The position numbers and the translations under genes were made by a program. From Trichomonas vaginalis G3 (Eukaryota; Parabasalia; Trichomonadida; Trichomonadidae), in NCBI RefSeq assembly GCF_026262505.1, contig NC_067207.1:26008082-26072081 (forward strand): a stretch of 64,000 nt of DNA. The letters run 5' to 3'. Positions 19,440 to 27,948 of the stretch are shown here, piece after piece. Under the pieces are notes generated by a model, which saw only the letters and a program-made list of their open reading frames with translations, was not told the DNA's origin and did no database searches. Within the stretch, counting starts at the first letter, position 1. Each line of letters opens with the position of its first letter.

Positions 19440-20288
19440 TCATATTTTTACCGTTCGATAGTAGTTGTATATGAAACTAAGTTCTAAGTAAAACGCGTGG
19501 TATAATGGAATTATTCTCTTTCTTCCATCTGTAGTAAACCATACTTGAAAATCCGAAATACTTCCACTCGGTGGTTCATATAGCTTTGTAGGTTTTTCGT
19601 AAAAGTCATTTGCCAAGCATAAAAAAGAGTTTTGTGCACCAGAAAATGAAGCATGAACTATAATAGCATCTGAGTCGAAAACATTTTCATATGTTCCATT
19701 AGGGTTTTCGACTTCATAAAAGTTCGGGTGTACTGGATATTCTGCAGGCTGATTTAACATCCTCAAAAATCTATACCATGCCAAGTTGTTATATTTTGTA
19801 GAAATATAAACGTCTTCTCCAAGGTCTTCTATTCTATTGATTTTAACAGTTGCATTTTTCCTGTCATATATAATATCGAGATGGTACTCTCCTTCGTCAA
19901 TGTTGTACTGTTTTGCATATTCGAGATAGATATCGTTTATTTTTTCTTGAAAAGCTTGAAGAGTTGTTTCTAAGTTTACAAGCAAATTCACTTGTAAAAG
20001 TTTTCCCTGTTCAAATTTCTCATACGTACGTTTTTCTTTGTTATAGTATCGAACTTCAAAAGCGACCGTAAATGGGAAACCATGTATGGCTTCTGAAATG
20101 AACTTCATTCTACGAAAGCCAACAGCTTTTGTGACGGATGGGTCTCTTAACCATCTTAGTGGGTAGTCAAAACGATAGCCTTCATGCTTTACGGTCTCTG
20201 TCTCAAACTTTTGACCGACATTCGTAAAAAGTTCATCTAATGGTTTAGTTGTAGCAACTCTTGAATTTTCTTTTTCTATTGAAAGCAT
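19440..20288 (-). CDS. 282-aa conserved Maverick protein, unknown (virion candidate)
   Basis: The protein is non-repetitive and strand-rich, with a conserved C-terminal block (VHASFSGAQNSFLCLAN, YEPPSGSISDFQVWFTTDG, FYLELSFIYNYY). It lacks a signal peptide or membrane helix. Copies exist in all three Mavericks, and the third also carries a diverged 286-residue paralogue at 54358-55218 sharing these blocks, so the family is under selection. It is head-to-head with the fibre gene across an 18-bp palindromic spacer, suggesting co-expression. A structural role (penton or fibre partner) is possible, but nothing in the sequence proves it. Confidence 0.7.
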   Translation of the reverse strand: MLSIEKENSRVATTKPLDELFTNVGQKFETETVKHEGYRFDYPLRWLRDPSVTKAVGFRRMKFISEAIHGFPFTVAFEVRYYNKEKRTYEKFEQGKLLQVNLLVNLETTLQAFQEKINDIYLEYAKQYNIDEGEYHLDIIYDRKNATVKINRIEDLGEDVYISTKYNNLAWYRFLRMLNQPAEYPVHPNFYEVENPNGTYENVFDSDAIIVHASFSGAQNSFLCLANDFYEKPTKLYEPPSGSISDFQVWFTTDGRKRIIPLYHAFYLELSFIYNYYRTVKI

Positions 20289-20306
20289 ATTTTATCTAGA
20301 ATAAAA
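20289..20306. promoter_or_regulatory. 18-bp palindromic divergent promoter
   Basis: The whole space between the two start codons is ATTTTATCTAGAATAAAA, extended by T on the right, a near-perfect palindrome around TCTAGA. The minus-strand 282-aa gene and the plus-strand fibre gene therefore share it. The same spacer is at 50171-50188 and, with small change, at 43177-43195. Confidence 0.65.
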
Positions 20307-21506
20307 ATGTCAAATGAAACAGCGTCTATGAGAGAAATACAACACAACCGACAACTCATTTTGCAAGCTCTAAATAAGAACACAACAAACTTTTCAAACT
20401 ATTCTAAGATATCTGAGTCATTGAAAGAAGGAAACTTAAAACTGACGATAAACCCAATGACAGACGAGTTTCTATTTCAAGACAACAAGAACCATACTGT
20501 CTGTGTAAATCCAACAAAAGGAACTTTAAACGAGAAACCTATAGATGAACTTCTTTTGAAAGCAGATGTTGGCAACAAAGCTGACAAAGAGTATGTTGAC
20601 GATGAGTTAGCACGTATGGCTAGTGCGTTAGTGAAGAAGGCAGATAAGGAATATGTGAATGAAAAAGACAATGAAATTAAAGAAAGGGTTGAATGGTATA
20701 ATGAACGGACAACAAAGATTTTAAAAACGAAAGCTGATACAGGATGGGTTTCAGGATGTTTAGACCTTAAAGCCGACAAAGAAACTGTAGATATGTTGGC
20801 ACAAACGGTTTCAAGTCATACCAGAGGTTTAATGGAAGATGGACAACAGTTGAAAGAGCTTGAGAAAGGTGTTACAGAGTTAAGGAATACAAAAGCAGAC
20901 TCGACATGGATAGCTGGATATGTAGATGCAACAAAAGAGTATATTTTCACATGGACAGAAGGAACATACGCACAAAAATATCATAGACATAGCATCTCTG
21001 ACGTAAATGAACTTGAAGAAAAGTTATATAAGAAAGCTGACAAAACAGAGCTTCAAACATTAAAGACAGAAATACTTCAAACATTATATCCTATAGGTTC
21101 TATTTACACGTCAATGAACTCTACCAGACCAGAAGTAGTACTTGGTTTTGGAACTTGGACTCAAATAGTCGACAGGTTTTTGTATTGTGCAAACTCTTCA
21201 AAGGAAACAGGTGGAAGTAAAACGATTTCAGGTGAAAACTTACCTGCGCATAGTCACTACGTAGATTTAAGTACATCTCAAGCAGGTTGGCATAAGCATA
21301 GATTTTGGGATTGGTCAGCAATGAAAAAAGGTAAAGGATATGATGTTAAAGACAACGTTCAGTTTGCTATAAATTGTTTCTGGGGTAGCACACAGGGAGA
21401 AGGAAACCATACACATCGCGTTTCAGGGTATACGCAAACAACGGGACAGAGTAAAGACTACATGCCACCTTACATGACAGTTTACGCATGGTATAGAATT
21501 GCTTAG
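20307..21506 (+). CDS. Phage-type tail-fibre/receptor-binding protein (Maverick gene)
   Basis: The 399-residue protein has an N-terminal helical anchor (~residues 1-80), a stalk of KADKEYVDDE-type trimeric coiled-coil repeats (~85-250), and a C-terminal tip. The tip begins LYPIGSIYTSMNSTRPE, continues FGTWTQIVDRFLYCA, TISGENLPAHSHYVDL, HTHRVSGYTQTTGQSK, and ends MPPYMTVYAWYRIA. That order (PIGSIY, FGTW, D/RFL, GG, LPxHxH, MPPYxxVYxW) is the C-terminal tip of bacteriophage tail and baseplate fibres. It presumably binds a cell surface. Its stop codon overlaps the convergent integrase stop by a few bases. It looks whole here. Confidence 0.85.
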   Translation: MSNETASMREIQHNRQLILQALNKNTTNFSNYSKISESLKEGNLKLTINPMTDEFLFQDNKNHTVCVNPTKGTLNEKPIDELLLKADVGNKADKEYVDDELARMASALVKKADKEYVNEKDNEIKERVEWYNERTTKILKTKADTGWVSGCLDLKADKETVDMLAQTVSSHTRGLMEDGQQLKELEKGVTELRNTKADSTWIAGYVDATKEYIFTWTEGTYAQKYHRHSISDVNELEEKLYKKADKTELQTLKTEILQTLYPIGSIYTSMNSTRPEVVLGFGTWTQIVDRFLYCANSSKETGGSKTISGENLPAHSHYVDLSTSQAGWHKHRFWDWSAMKKGKGYDVKDNVQFAINCFWGSTQGEGNHTHRVSGYTQTTGQSKDYMPPYMTVYAWYRIA

Positions 21507-22462
21507 TCGTCATTTTCAACTTCTTTAGCATATTCGTCAGGAGTTGTCTTATATTTGTTAGGAACTGTCTTTGAAAGTATACCACCTTGAACTTTGACAA
21601 GTTTGAAACGAGGTCTGACAATAGTAGTTTTATCTTCTGCTTGCAGTCTGTACATTTTGCCATGTTTGCCTAAAACTTCATAATATTCTCTTGTATACTT
21701 TCTTCTATTTTTACGAACACGAATGTGAGTACCTGTCGAGTTCCCATTGTTGTCATAGTCAATAGTATTTTCATATGGGTCGCGTTTAGGTATTTCTATT
21801 TTTACTTTGTCACCTTTCTGAAGTTTGAAGCCCGGCATTCTTTCTTGTTTGTCTCTTTTGACTAAATTATTAAATATATAGTCTTTCTCTAAGTCAGGGT
21901 TGTTTTTCATTTCTTCGGGGGAGTGGTTTCCCAAACCTTTTTGTTTACGGCTATTGTAAATATTTAAAACTTGTCTCATCTTTGCCATGGAGAAGTGTCT
22001 ATATTTGTCGTCATATGACATTTCATTTGCTTCACCACCTTGTGGTTGGTTTAAGTCTCTTAACATTTTTATACAACCGTCAATGACACCAAGAGCAGAA
22101 TGGTTTTGGTCGACAATGAAATATTGGTTTACATTTTTTGAACGCAGATAGTTTTTAATATCATCTGATTTGAAAGAACTTTCACAGTCAGATGTCAGTT
22201 TTGTTGGATGGTATTTGTCAACGAATATTGTCAAAGCAGTTTTCACATCTAAAATATTTTTGGACTGTAATGGTATGGCTTCACAGTATCTTGTGTTTTG
22301 ACCGACAAATATTAGCCAGTATGGTGGTCCATCTTCTCTATATCTCGGAATGTTTTCCATGATATCCATAAACCAAGCATTTGGTGTTGAACTAAAGATT
22401 TTTACCATGAGTGCTTTCTTTGTTGCTTTAGAAACATACGGGTCCTTGTTTGGATTCGTCAT
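21503..22462 (-). CDS. Retroviral-type (rve) integrase of the Maverick
   Basis: The 319-residue protein has an RNase H-like integrase core with acidic motifs in NAWFMDIMEN, KLTSDCESSFKSDD and the later helix around LGVIDGCIKMLRDL. A C-terminal SH3-like, chromodomain-adjacent region follows (FKLQKGDKVKIEIPK). Maverick integrases join the terminal repeats to host DNA and make the 6-bp duplication. It is divergent from, and 16 bp away from, the 133-aa gene. It looks whole. Confidence 0.85.
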   Translation of the reverse strand: MTNPNKDPYVSKATKKALMVKIFSSTPNAWFMDIMENIPRYREDGPPYWLIFVGQNTRYCEAIPLQSKNILDVKTALTIFVDKYHPTKLTSDCESSFKSDDIKNYLRSKNVNQYFIVDQNHSALGVIDGCIKMLRDLNQPQGGEANEMSYDDKYRHFSMAKMRQVLNIYNSRKQKGLGNHSPEEMKNNPDLEKDYIFNNLVKRDKQERMPGFKLQKGDKVKIEIPKRDPYENTIDYDNNGNSTGTHIRVRKNRRKYTREYYEVLGKHGKMYRLQAEDKTTIVRPRFKLVKVQGGILSKTVPNKYKTTPDEYAKEVENDD

Positions 22463-22478
22463 TTTTATCCTATAAGAA
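22463..22478. promoter_or_regulatory. 16-bp divergent promoter, integrase / 133-aa gene
   Basis: The start codons are separated only by TTTTTATCCTATAAGA plus A. It is largely palindromic (TCCTATAAGA against TCTTATAGGA) and matches the motif at the other element promoters. Confidence 0.55.
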
Positions 22479-22880
22479 ATGGGTTTATTTGGCGCATTAG
22501 CAGGAGTCGCATCTAGATTTTTGCCCGCAGTGGGAACACTAGCCAGAGGTGCATTTGGAATTGGAAGGAAGATTTTGAGTACATTAGGTATACTGAAAGA
22601 GAAAGCACAACCTATTATACAAACTGTACAGAAAGGTTGGGAGGTAGCACGAGATGCAGCAAATCTTATTCCAAATCCTGAAACAAGAGGAAAAGTTCAA
22701 GGATGGATGGACAATGTAGGAAGACAAGCAGGAAACTACTATAACAAAGCAAATGACTACTATAACCAAGCAGGACACTACATGGACCAAGGTGAAAGAT
22801 TCTTTAACAGAGGATATAACCATGCACAACAGTGGGTAAACAACAACCAACCTCAACCGCCTCAAACGTGGGGAATGTAA
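22479..22880 (+). CDS. 133-aa amphipathic virion-like protein (Maverick gene)
   Basis: The protein begins MGLFGALAGVASRFLPAVG, a glycine/alanine-rich amphipathic stretch with a possible N-myristoylation site. A basic helix follows (KEKAQPIIQTVQKGWEVARD), then a Tyr/Asn-rich repeat region (NYYNKANDYYNQAGHYMDQG) and the end PQPPQTWGM. This resembles small membrane-active minor capsid proteins in general layout. Copy 3 has a nearly identical gene at 52828-53229. The function is inferred only from composition and from its place among structural genes. Confidence 0.65.
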   Translation: MGLFGALAGVASRFLPAVGTLARGAFGIGRKILSTLGILKEKAQPIIQTVQKGWEVARDAANLIPNPETRGKVQGWMDNVGRQAGNYYNKANDYYNQAGHYMDQGERFFNRGYNHAQQWVNNNQPQPPQTWGM

Positions 22881-22899
22881 AATTTTTTACTGAGATGAA

Positions 22900-23055
22900 A
22901 TGAACAATACAGCATTGAGACAAATGGGCTCAAGATGGATTTGTCGGCTTCCAGCAGTTACACCACCACGTGTTTGTCAAGTTCTTCCTATACCTCAGGA
23001 AGTTTTAGACCGACTTAAAAAACCTAAACAACCAGTTGAAAACAAACCAAACTAA
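22900..23055 (+). CDS. 51-aa small Maverick protein
   Basis: A short frame starts MNNTALRQMGSRWICRLP and ends VENKPN. Both it and the next gene are preceded by the same leader, TTTTTTACTGAGATGAA, directly before the ATG. A matching 50-codon gene with an in-frame codon loss is at 53249-53401, which argues that it is translated. It is basic, with Cys and Pro. No function is known. Confidence 0.55.
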   Translation: MNNTALRQMGSRWICRLPAVTPPRVCQVLPIPQEVLDRLKKPKQPVENKPN

Positions 23056-23074
23056 AATTTTTTACTGAGATGAA

Positions 23075-23659
23075 ATGACCGAAGAAGTTGAAACGGTAGA
23101 TTTGACACCACAAACAAAAAGTTCAGAACCATTGTCAAAACCTGTCAAAGAACTTACAGATGAAGAGAAAAATTCAATAATAGAAAGTGCCAGGTCTGGA
23201 AATACAAACCCTAACTATAAAGTCACTTTTCATAGAAATGGAACGGCTAGTATCTCAAAAAAGAAACAGACTCTCACAAATAAAATATTGAAGTCTGAAG
23301 GAGCTTTCGAGACAACAGATGGAAAAGTTTACTTCACTGACCAACAGTTCATTATAGAACATCTCATTGACTTAGAGTCGAAATATTCTAAACTTTACAA
23401 CAAACACAAAAAGTTGAAAGGAAAACAAAAACAAATAGCATATGATATTTATGAAGATGTTGACGACACAACTGTTCCTGCAGGTGGGGTAAAGTCAGAG
23501 GAACCGAAAAGTGACGAAAAACCGATAGAAGAAGAAAAACCAAAAACTGAAGATAAACCAAAACCAAAGTTTAGTTTCCAAACTAAACCAAGTCAACCTT
23601 CATTAGCTGGTATGGGTTGGCGTCAAAGACTTATGGCAGCAGGTGGTTATGTAAAGTAA
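23075..23659 (+). CDS. 194-aa charged Maverick protein, unknown
   Basis: The protein has an acidic N-terminus (MTEEVETVDLTPQTK), a central segment with NYKVTFHRNGTASISKKKQ, a coiled-coil piece (DLESKYSKLYNKHKKLKGKQ), an acidic Lys/Glu/Pro linker, and the end GMGWRQRLMAAGGYVK. It lies directly before PolB and is almost unchanged in copy 3 (53421-54005). A terminal or scaffolding protein are possibilities given its position, but there is no recognisable domain. Confidence 0.65.
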   Translation: MTEEVETVDLTPQTKSSEPLSKPVKELTDEEKNSIIESARSGNTNPNYKVTFHRNGTASISKKKQTLTNKILKSEGAFETTDGKVYFTDQQFIIEHLIDLESKYSKLYNKHKKLKGKQKQIAYDIYEDVDDTTVPAGGVKSEEPKSDEKPIEEEKPKTEDKPKPKFSFQTKPSQPSLAGMGWRQRLMAAGGYVK

Positions 23660-23689
23660 AGAAAAAAATATTTTTTTATTTTTATAAAA

Positions 23690-25843
23690 ATGCCCCCATA
23701 TAGAATGGATAGAAAATCTGCTAGAATAAAAGCAGAGTTAGAAAGATATGGTTGGAAAGTTTCGAAGAATTTTAAATATAGGAAGGGAAGACCCATAAAA
23801 GTCTATGACAAATTGTCTGGTCTTCGCTACGAAATGGAATTGGAAACAGCACGCGCAAATTATCCAAACAGACTAGAGAGGTTAGAAGAAGAACGTCTTA
23901 TGGACATGCCTTTCGATGTTTCTGAACCGCAAGTTGAAGGACACGACGGCTTTGCCAGATTCTATTGGAAACATGACGAACAATTGTATCCTTTGAGAAG
24001 GAAAAAAGGAAAAGGTGAAGACAAACATGCTCCCATGGAAAGAACAAGATATGCATATGAAAAGTACCGTGAAGTTAGAAGTCAAATTACATCTGGTCGA
24101 ACCTTTACAGTAAACTTTGACGAAGGAAAGAACAAAGAAGGCTTCATGGGTGTACTTGCTGCCATACAAGACGGAAATAAGAAAGGATACAATCTCAGAC
24201 TAACCATAACAGATTTAGATGGTCATATATACTATGCACATGGCAATGTCACAACAGCCGCACAACTTCTTGACGCTTTCAAGACTACAAAGAGAGAACA
24301 AATGGTTGACTCCGACTCAGACATTTTGAATGCAATTGAAGGAATTGCAAGTGTAAAATTTGAATGGTACCAACCTAACCCTCAAGCAGTCAGACAACAT
24401 GCTGGATACTTCCCGTTCATAAATAAGTCTGACATTGACTTGACAAGGTATGGAATTTACAATTCAATTGAAACAATTGTCAATGAACCTTGCATTCTTA
24501 CATGTCTCAGGAACTCTGGTCTTGTTACAGAAGAGAAGATGAAGTATCTTGAGTCATGTGTGAAGACAAGGTACATTCTCAGAGGTCAATTGGCAAAAAT
24601 TGCACCGTTGGCAAATGTCAATATCCGAGTCAACATACCTACAGCTAAAGGTTCTTCACATGACGACTATGTTGTTGACAAAGACTTACCATGGTTGAAG
24701 ATTGTAATTGTCCACAACCACTTCATGTTGAACGAAAGTCTTACAAACCCATTGTTCGGAAAAGGCAAGTGCAACATTGTCAGAGCTGTAAACATTCTTT
24801 TCGAGAAAGGTTTGTTGGAACCAATTCCAGATGACAAGCTTACAGAAACTTTTGTACCAAAAGACGAAACAAACTTTTCACTGTTAGCAAGACCAAAAGT
24901 TGTTCCAGACAAAGTTCTAGTACAAAAGAAGTACACAATTCCACAAGGAGTTGGATTGTTCGGATACCAACCTGAACCAGAAGAACTTCCAATGAGGTTG
25001 CAAGAACTTCAAGATGCTATAAACAAACTTCCATTGAGACATCCAATTGACGTCAAATTGTATTGGAGAGCATCTGAGTTAGGTCAGAAGGTTTTATATG
25101 AAACAGGTTGCTTCGACGATGTTTATGAGATAACAGGAGAAGTTTCTCAGAAGATAAGAGACTCGCTTGAATTTCCACAAACTGGACCGATTGGTTGCGA
25201 CAAGTTTGACTCATATGAAAAGATATACTATGTCGACCTTAACGCTGCGTACATGAGGTTTGTCCAATATATTCCAACTGGAATTCCAAACGAAGATGGT
25301 GAGTTCCCGGGAAGGAACTATACAGTTGGAAAAGTCATACAACAACTGTATGATATTAGGAAAGCTTCAAACCCCAAACTTGCAATGACACTCAAATTGC
25401 TTATGAATTCGACATGGGGATATTCCATTAAGAAACCTCAAGAGATGAAGAGTAAACATTATGAGAAGGTCGACAACTTTGTTGAAAGGTTTTCTCCTTT
25501 TGTTTTGAAGTACGAATTCACTCAAGGTCAAAGTGGCTTAGTAACCACATTAAAACCTATTGTCGAACATTGGTCTTACCCTCAGTTCGCAAAGGCAGTC
25601 CTTGACAACTACAACAAATTCTTCTCGGAAGTTAAATCCAAAGTGAAGGTATACTATGAGAACATCGATGCGCTCATGACGAACGAAGAAGGCTATAACA
25701 AACTCATTGAAATGGGCATGGTCGGTGAAAAGATGGGTCAATTCAAATTGGACAAAATTTTCACCGAAGTTCATGTAATATCGAAAAGGAAGTACTGGGG
25801 TGTTAAAGAAGATGGTGAAATAGTTAAACATTGCATGAAATAA
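23690..25843 (+). CDS. pPolB: Protein-primed family B DNA polymerase of the Maverick
   Basis: The 717-residue product carries PolB polymerase motifs in order: motif A in YYVDLNAAYMRFVQY (~residues 520-535), motif B in LAMTLKLLMNSTWGYS (~563-580) and motif C region YYENIDALMTNEE (~657-670). The first ~350 residues are less conserved and would include the usual N-terminal region. Protein-primed PolB copies the linear element from its ends using a terminal protein. The length is below the 1000 or so residues common in Mavericks, so parts may be reduced. The ATG at 23690 follows ATTTTTTTATTTTTATAAA. It looks open throughout. Confidence 0.85.
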   Translation: MPPYRMDRKSARIKAELERYGWKVSKNFKYRKGRPIKVYDKLSGLRYEMELETARANYPNRLERLEEERLMDMPFDVSEPQVEGHDGFARFYWKHDEQLYPLRRKKGKGEDKHAPMERTRYAYEKYREVRSQITSGRTFTVNFDEGKNKEGFMGVLAAIQDGNKKGYNLRLTITDLDGHIYYAHGNVTTAAQLLDAFKTTKREQMVDSDSDILNAIEGIASVKFEWYQPNPQAVRQHAGYFPFINKSDIDLTRYGIYNSIETIVNEPCILTCLRNSGLVTEEKMKYLESCVKTRYILRGQLAKIAPLANVNIRVNIPTAKGSSHDDYVVDKDLPWLKIVIVHNHFMLNESLTNPLFGKGKCNIVRAVNILFEKGLLEPIPDDKLTETFVPKDETNFSLLARPKVVPDKVLVQKKYTIPQGVGLFGYQPEPEELPMRLQELQDAINKLPLRHPIDVKLYWRASELGQKVLYETGCFDDVYEITGEVSQKIRDSLEFPQTGPIGCDKFDSYEKIYYVDLNAAYMRFVQYIPTGIPNEDGEFPGRNYTVGKVIQQLYDIRKASNPKLAMTLKLLMNSTWGYSIKKPQEMKSKHYEKVDNFVERFSPFVLKYEFTQGQSGLVTTLKPIVEHWSYPQFAKAVLDNYNKFFSEVKSKVKVYYENIDALMTNEEGYNKLIEMGMVGEKMGQFKLDKIFTEVHVISKRKYWGVKEDGEIVKHCMK

Positions 25844-25988
25844 AAAATTTTTATTCGAATTTGAATCGGACAGGTCGAGTTACACCATTCTTGGTCTCAA
25901 ACTCATATATAACCTGTTTGTTTGTATTTTCGTCGACTATGGCACGAGACACAAACATTGACCAAACGGACAAAAAGTGTCATTTCAG

Positions 25989-26252
25989 ATGGTCACGCAG
26001 CCAATCGCATTCGAGCACTTCGAAGAAGCCTTACGTTCCAAGGGAGAGGGTGTCTGGTGCAAGGCAGAGGTCATGAAACTCTACGAGCAGTACATCCTCA
26101 ATGCCTGGGAGGACAAATCGTCCTTGGATTGGCAATTCTACCAACTCCTCTGGGACGACCTCCTAGGCAACTGGGATGACGAAAGAGTCCAATTCAGGGG
26201 TCAGGAACTACTTGTCCAAATTCTCATTAATTTAAGCTACTTAACTAAATAA
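25989..26252 (+). CDS. 87-aa acidic Maverick cargo protein, unknown
   Basis: The product is MVTQPIAFEHFEEALRSKGE... with Trp/Asp/Leu-rich helices (WQFYQLLWDDLLGNWDDER). It starts just after an Inr-like GTGTCATTTC, so I prefer the ATG at 25989 to one four codons upstream. It opens a module whose base composition is visibly less AT-rich than the genes to its left. No homologue is evident in copy 3. Confidence 0.5.
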   Translation: MVTQPIAFEHFEEALRSKGEGVWCKAEVMKLYEQYILNAWEDKSSLDWQFYQLLWDDLLGNWDDERVQFRGQELLVQILINLSYLTK

Positions 26253-26301
26253 ACACCTAAATTTACTCGGGGTTTCCCCCTAAAATAAAATTTTTTTACT
26301 C

Positions 26302-26997
26302 TTAGAACCACTCGAGGTTCTCCTTACGGTTGTTGAGCTTGTCACCGTCAATGTGTCTGACCTTCGTCTTCTTGTTTGGATTTGGAACCCATTGCATACC
26401 GACAAGCCTTCCCATGGAAATTGTACCGTAATTTCGAAGGGTAAGGGTCAAGTGTCCCAAGTTGTTGAGGACTGGGGTAAGAACCTTGCCGGTCTCCTTG
26501 TTGCGGATTTTGTATGGGTAGGGTTGGGAAATTTCATAACTGTCATCGGCAACAAGGGTTGCCCAAACTTCCTTTTCTTCGTGTTTCTCTTCTTCTTCCT
26601 CTTCTTCTTCGTGTTCCTCTTCTTCCTCGAAAATTCCTTCTTCAATTTGGTGCTCACGAATTACGGTGTTGCATGTTCTGTCCTTTCCGAGTACCTTCCA
26701 GATGGCATCTATCTCTTCGAAGAAACGGTAGATGAGTCTGGCAAGGTCTCGGTTCTCTCTCGCGTAAATGCGCAAGGTTTCCGTCAAATCATTCAGGACT
26801 TTCTCATTGGAAGCTTGGTTCATGAGGAACTCACCTTTAAGTCCCTTCATCTCTTCCATAAGACTACTTTGGAGAGTCTTAACGGTGTTTGTCAGATGAG
26901 CTTTCAAATTCAAAATTTGAATTTGAACTGGGCGCTTGTCTGGCAACATTGAAAGGACATCTGCCATTGTGTTCGGCTTCGGTGCTTGTTCGGACAT
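26302..26997 (-). CDS. Coiled-coil protein with C-terminal HNH-type nuclease motif
   Basis: The 231-residue protein has a helical N-terminal two thirds (residues ~25-105), a Glu-rich linker (~118-143), a NUMOD-like segment (KIRNKETGKVLTPVLNN) and the end VRHIDGDKLNNRKENLEWF. That ending is the HNH_3-type signature (xHxDGxxxNNxxxNLxW) of phage and homing endonucleases. Such domains cut or nick DNA. The fusion to a coiled coil suggests a targeted or structural variant. It belongs to the less AT-rich cargo module. It looks whole, but activity cannot be judged. Confidence 0.65.
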   Translation of the reverse strand: MSEQAPKPNTMADVLSMLPDKRPVQIQILNLKAHLTNTVKTLQSSLMEEMKGLKGEFLMNQASNEKVLNDLTETLRIYARENRDLARLIYRFFEEIDAIWKVLGKDRTCNTVIREHQIEEGIFEEEEEHEEEEEEEEKHEEKEVWATLVADDSYEISQPYPYKIRNKETGKVLTPVLNNLGHLTLTLRNYGTISMGRLVGMQWVPNPNKKTKVRHIDGDKLNNRKENLEWF

Positions 26998-27029
26998 CGA
27001 AAAAATGAAGTGGTTTGAGAATGACGGTT

Positions 27030-27614
27030 TTACTTCAAAAAGCTTGTTATGACGGTTAAGTCATACAACAAGTTTAAAATAATATCTTGTTCTTCTTCTG
27101 AACGTTTGTTGTCTCTTCCGATAAAAGTTTCGAACATGAGAACCAAAAAACGTTTTTTGAGATTGCGGAAGAGTTCAGGCAAACGTTCATATTCTGGATA
27201 TGTTGGGAGCAGTTCAAAACATCTGAGCTGACTTTCGGACAAAATTGGGACAATGTCAGAAAATTCATCTTTGGTCGGACTGCTTGAAGGTAAGTCCCTT
27301 ACATGTAAGTAGCTCTGGTAAAGTCTTCTCATTTCTGCTAACTTTTGGAGTATAGCTTCGTAGTTTAGAAGTTTTAATTTTAAATGTCTTATTCCACTCT
27401 TGACATCTAAACGGTAACTATCCATGAGGTCAAGAGTAGCTTTGGTAGCTTTAAGTGGAGCTATCTGTTCCTTGACTTCTGCAATTTTGGTTGCAATTGT
27501 GATTTGAGCTCCTTCAAGTTCGCCGTCTATGTCGTTCTCAACGCCTTCAACCATGGCTTGAAACTCTTCATCGGTCCATTGAGATTGGTGTGGGACGAAT
27601 TTAACTTGCTTCAT
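27030..27614 (-). CDS. 194-aa helical Maverick cargo protein, unknown
   Basis: The protein begins MKQVKFVPHQSQWTDEEF, has a long amphipathic helix region (TKIAEVKEQIAPLKATKAT), and a C-terminal part with PTYPEYERLPELFRNLKKR. There is no membrane span. It sits in a minus-strand run of four genes with short spacers, so co-regulation is likely. I do not recognise a family. Confidence 0.5.
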   Translation of the reverse strand: MKQVKFVPHQSQWTDEEFQAMVEGVENDIDGELEGAQITIATKIAEVKEQIAPLKATKATLDLMDSYRLDVKSGIRHLKLKLLNYEAILQKLAEMRRLYQSYLHVRDLPSSSPTKDEFSDIVPILSESQLRCFELLPTYPEYERLPELFRNLKKRFLVLMFETFIGRDNKRSEEEQDIILNLLYDLTVITSFLK

Positions 27615-27637
27615 TCAAAAAATGAAAAAAAATGTTT

Positions 27638-27922
27638 TTACTCTAAACGTGCCATGTATATGGCTATAAGAAACTTACCAGAAGGCTTCTTCTTCACATG
27701 AGTCTTTGGCAACTTGAGTGTTGGTGTTGGAGTTGGGTCTGGAATTTCAATTCTCTCTCGAGCGCAACAACAGATGTCAGAATAACATTCCCCACTGTCT
27801 TTCTTGCCACCATAAATTGTGTATTGACCGAACTTGCATTTGCAGGAAGACCGGTCAATACAAGGTTCACAGTTGACATATGTGTACACATACCTGTTGA
27901 GTACGAGTGTGAGTAAAAACAT
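27638..27922 (-). CDS. 94-aa cysteine-rich, probably secreted or membrane-anchored protein
   Basis: A hydrophobic N-terminus (MFLLTLVLNRYVYTY) suggests a signal peptide or anchor. It is followed by a Cys-rich part with nine cysteines (CEPCIDRSSCKCKFG, ECYSDICCCARE), a Pro/Thr linker and a basic tail. Disulfide-stabilised small proteins of this type may act at a surface. It lies between two other minus-strand cargo genes. Function is unknown. Confidence 0.5.
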   Translation of the reverse strand: MFLLTLVLNRYVYTYVNCEPCIDRSSCKCKFGQYTIYGGKKDSGECYSDICCCARERIEIPDPTPTPTLKLPKTHVKKKPSGKFLIAIYMARLE

Positions 27923-27948
27923 AAAAAAGTGAAGTTAAAATGAGATGT

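Noticed and set aside
26448-26735. Lys/Arg-rich and Phe-rich frames over the HNH gene
   Set aside because: Shadows of the Glu-rich linker of the 231-aa protein in other frames.
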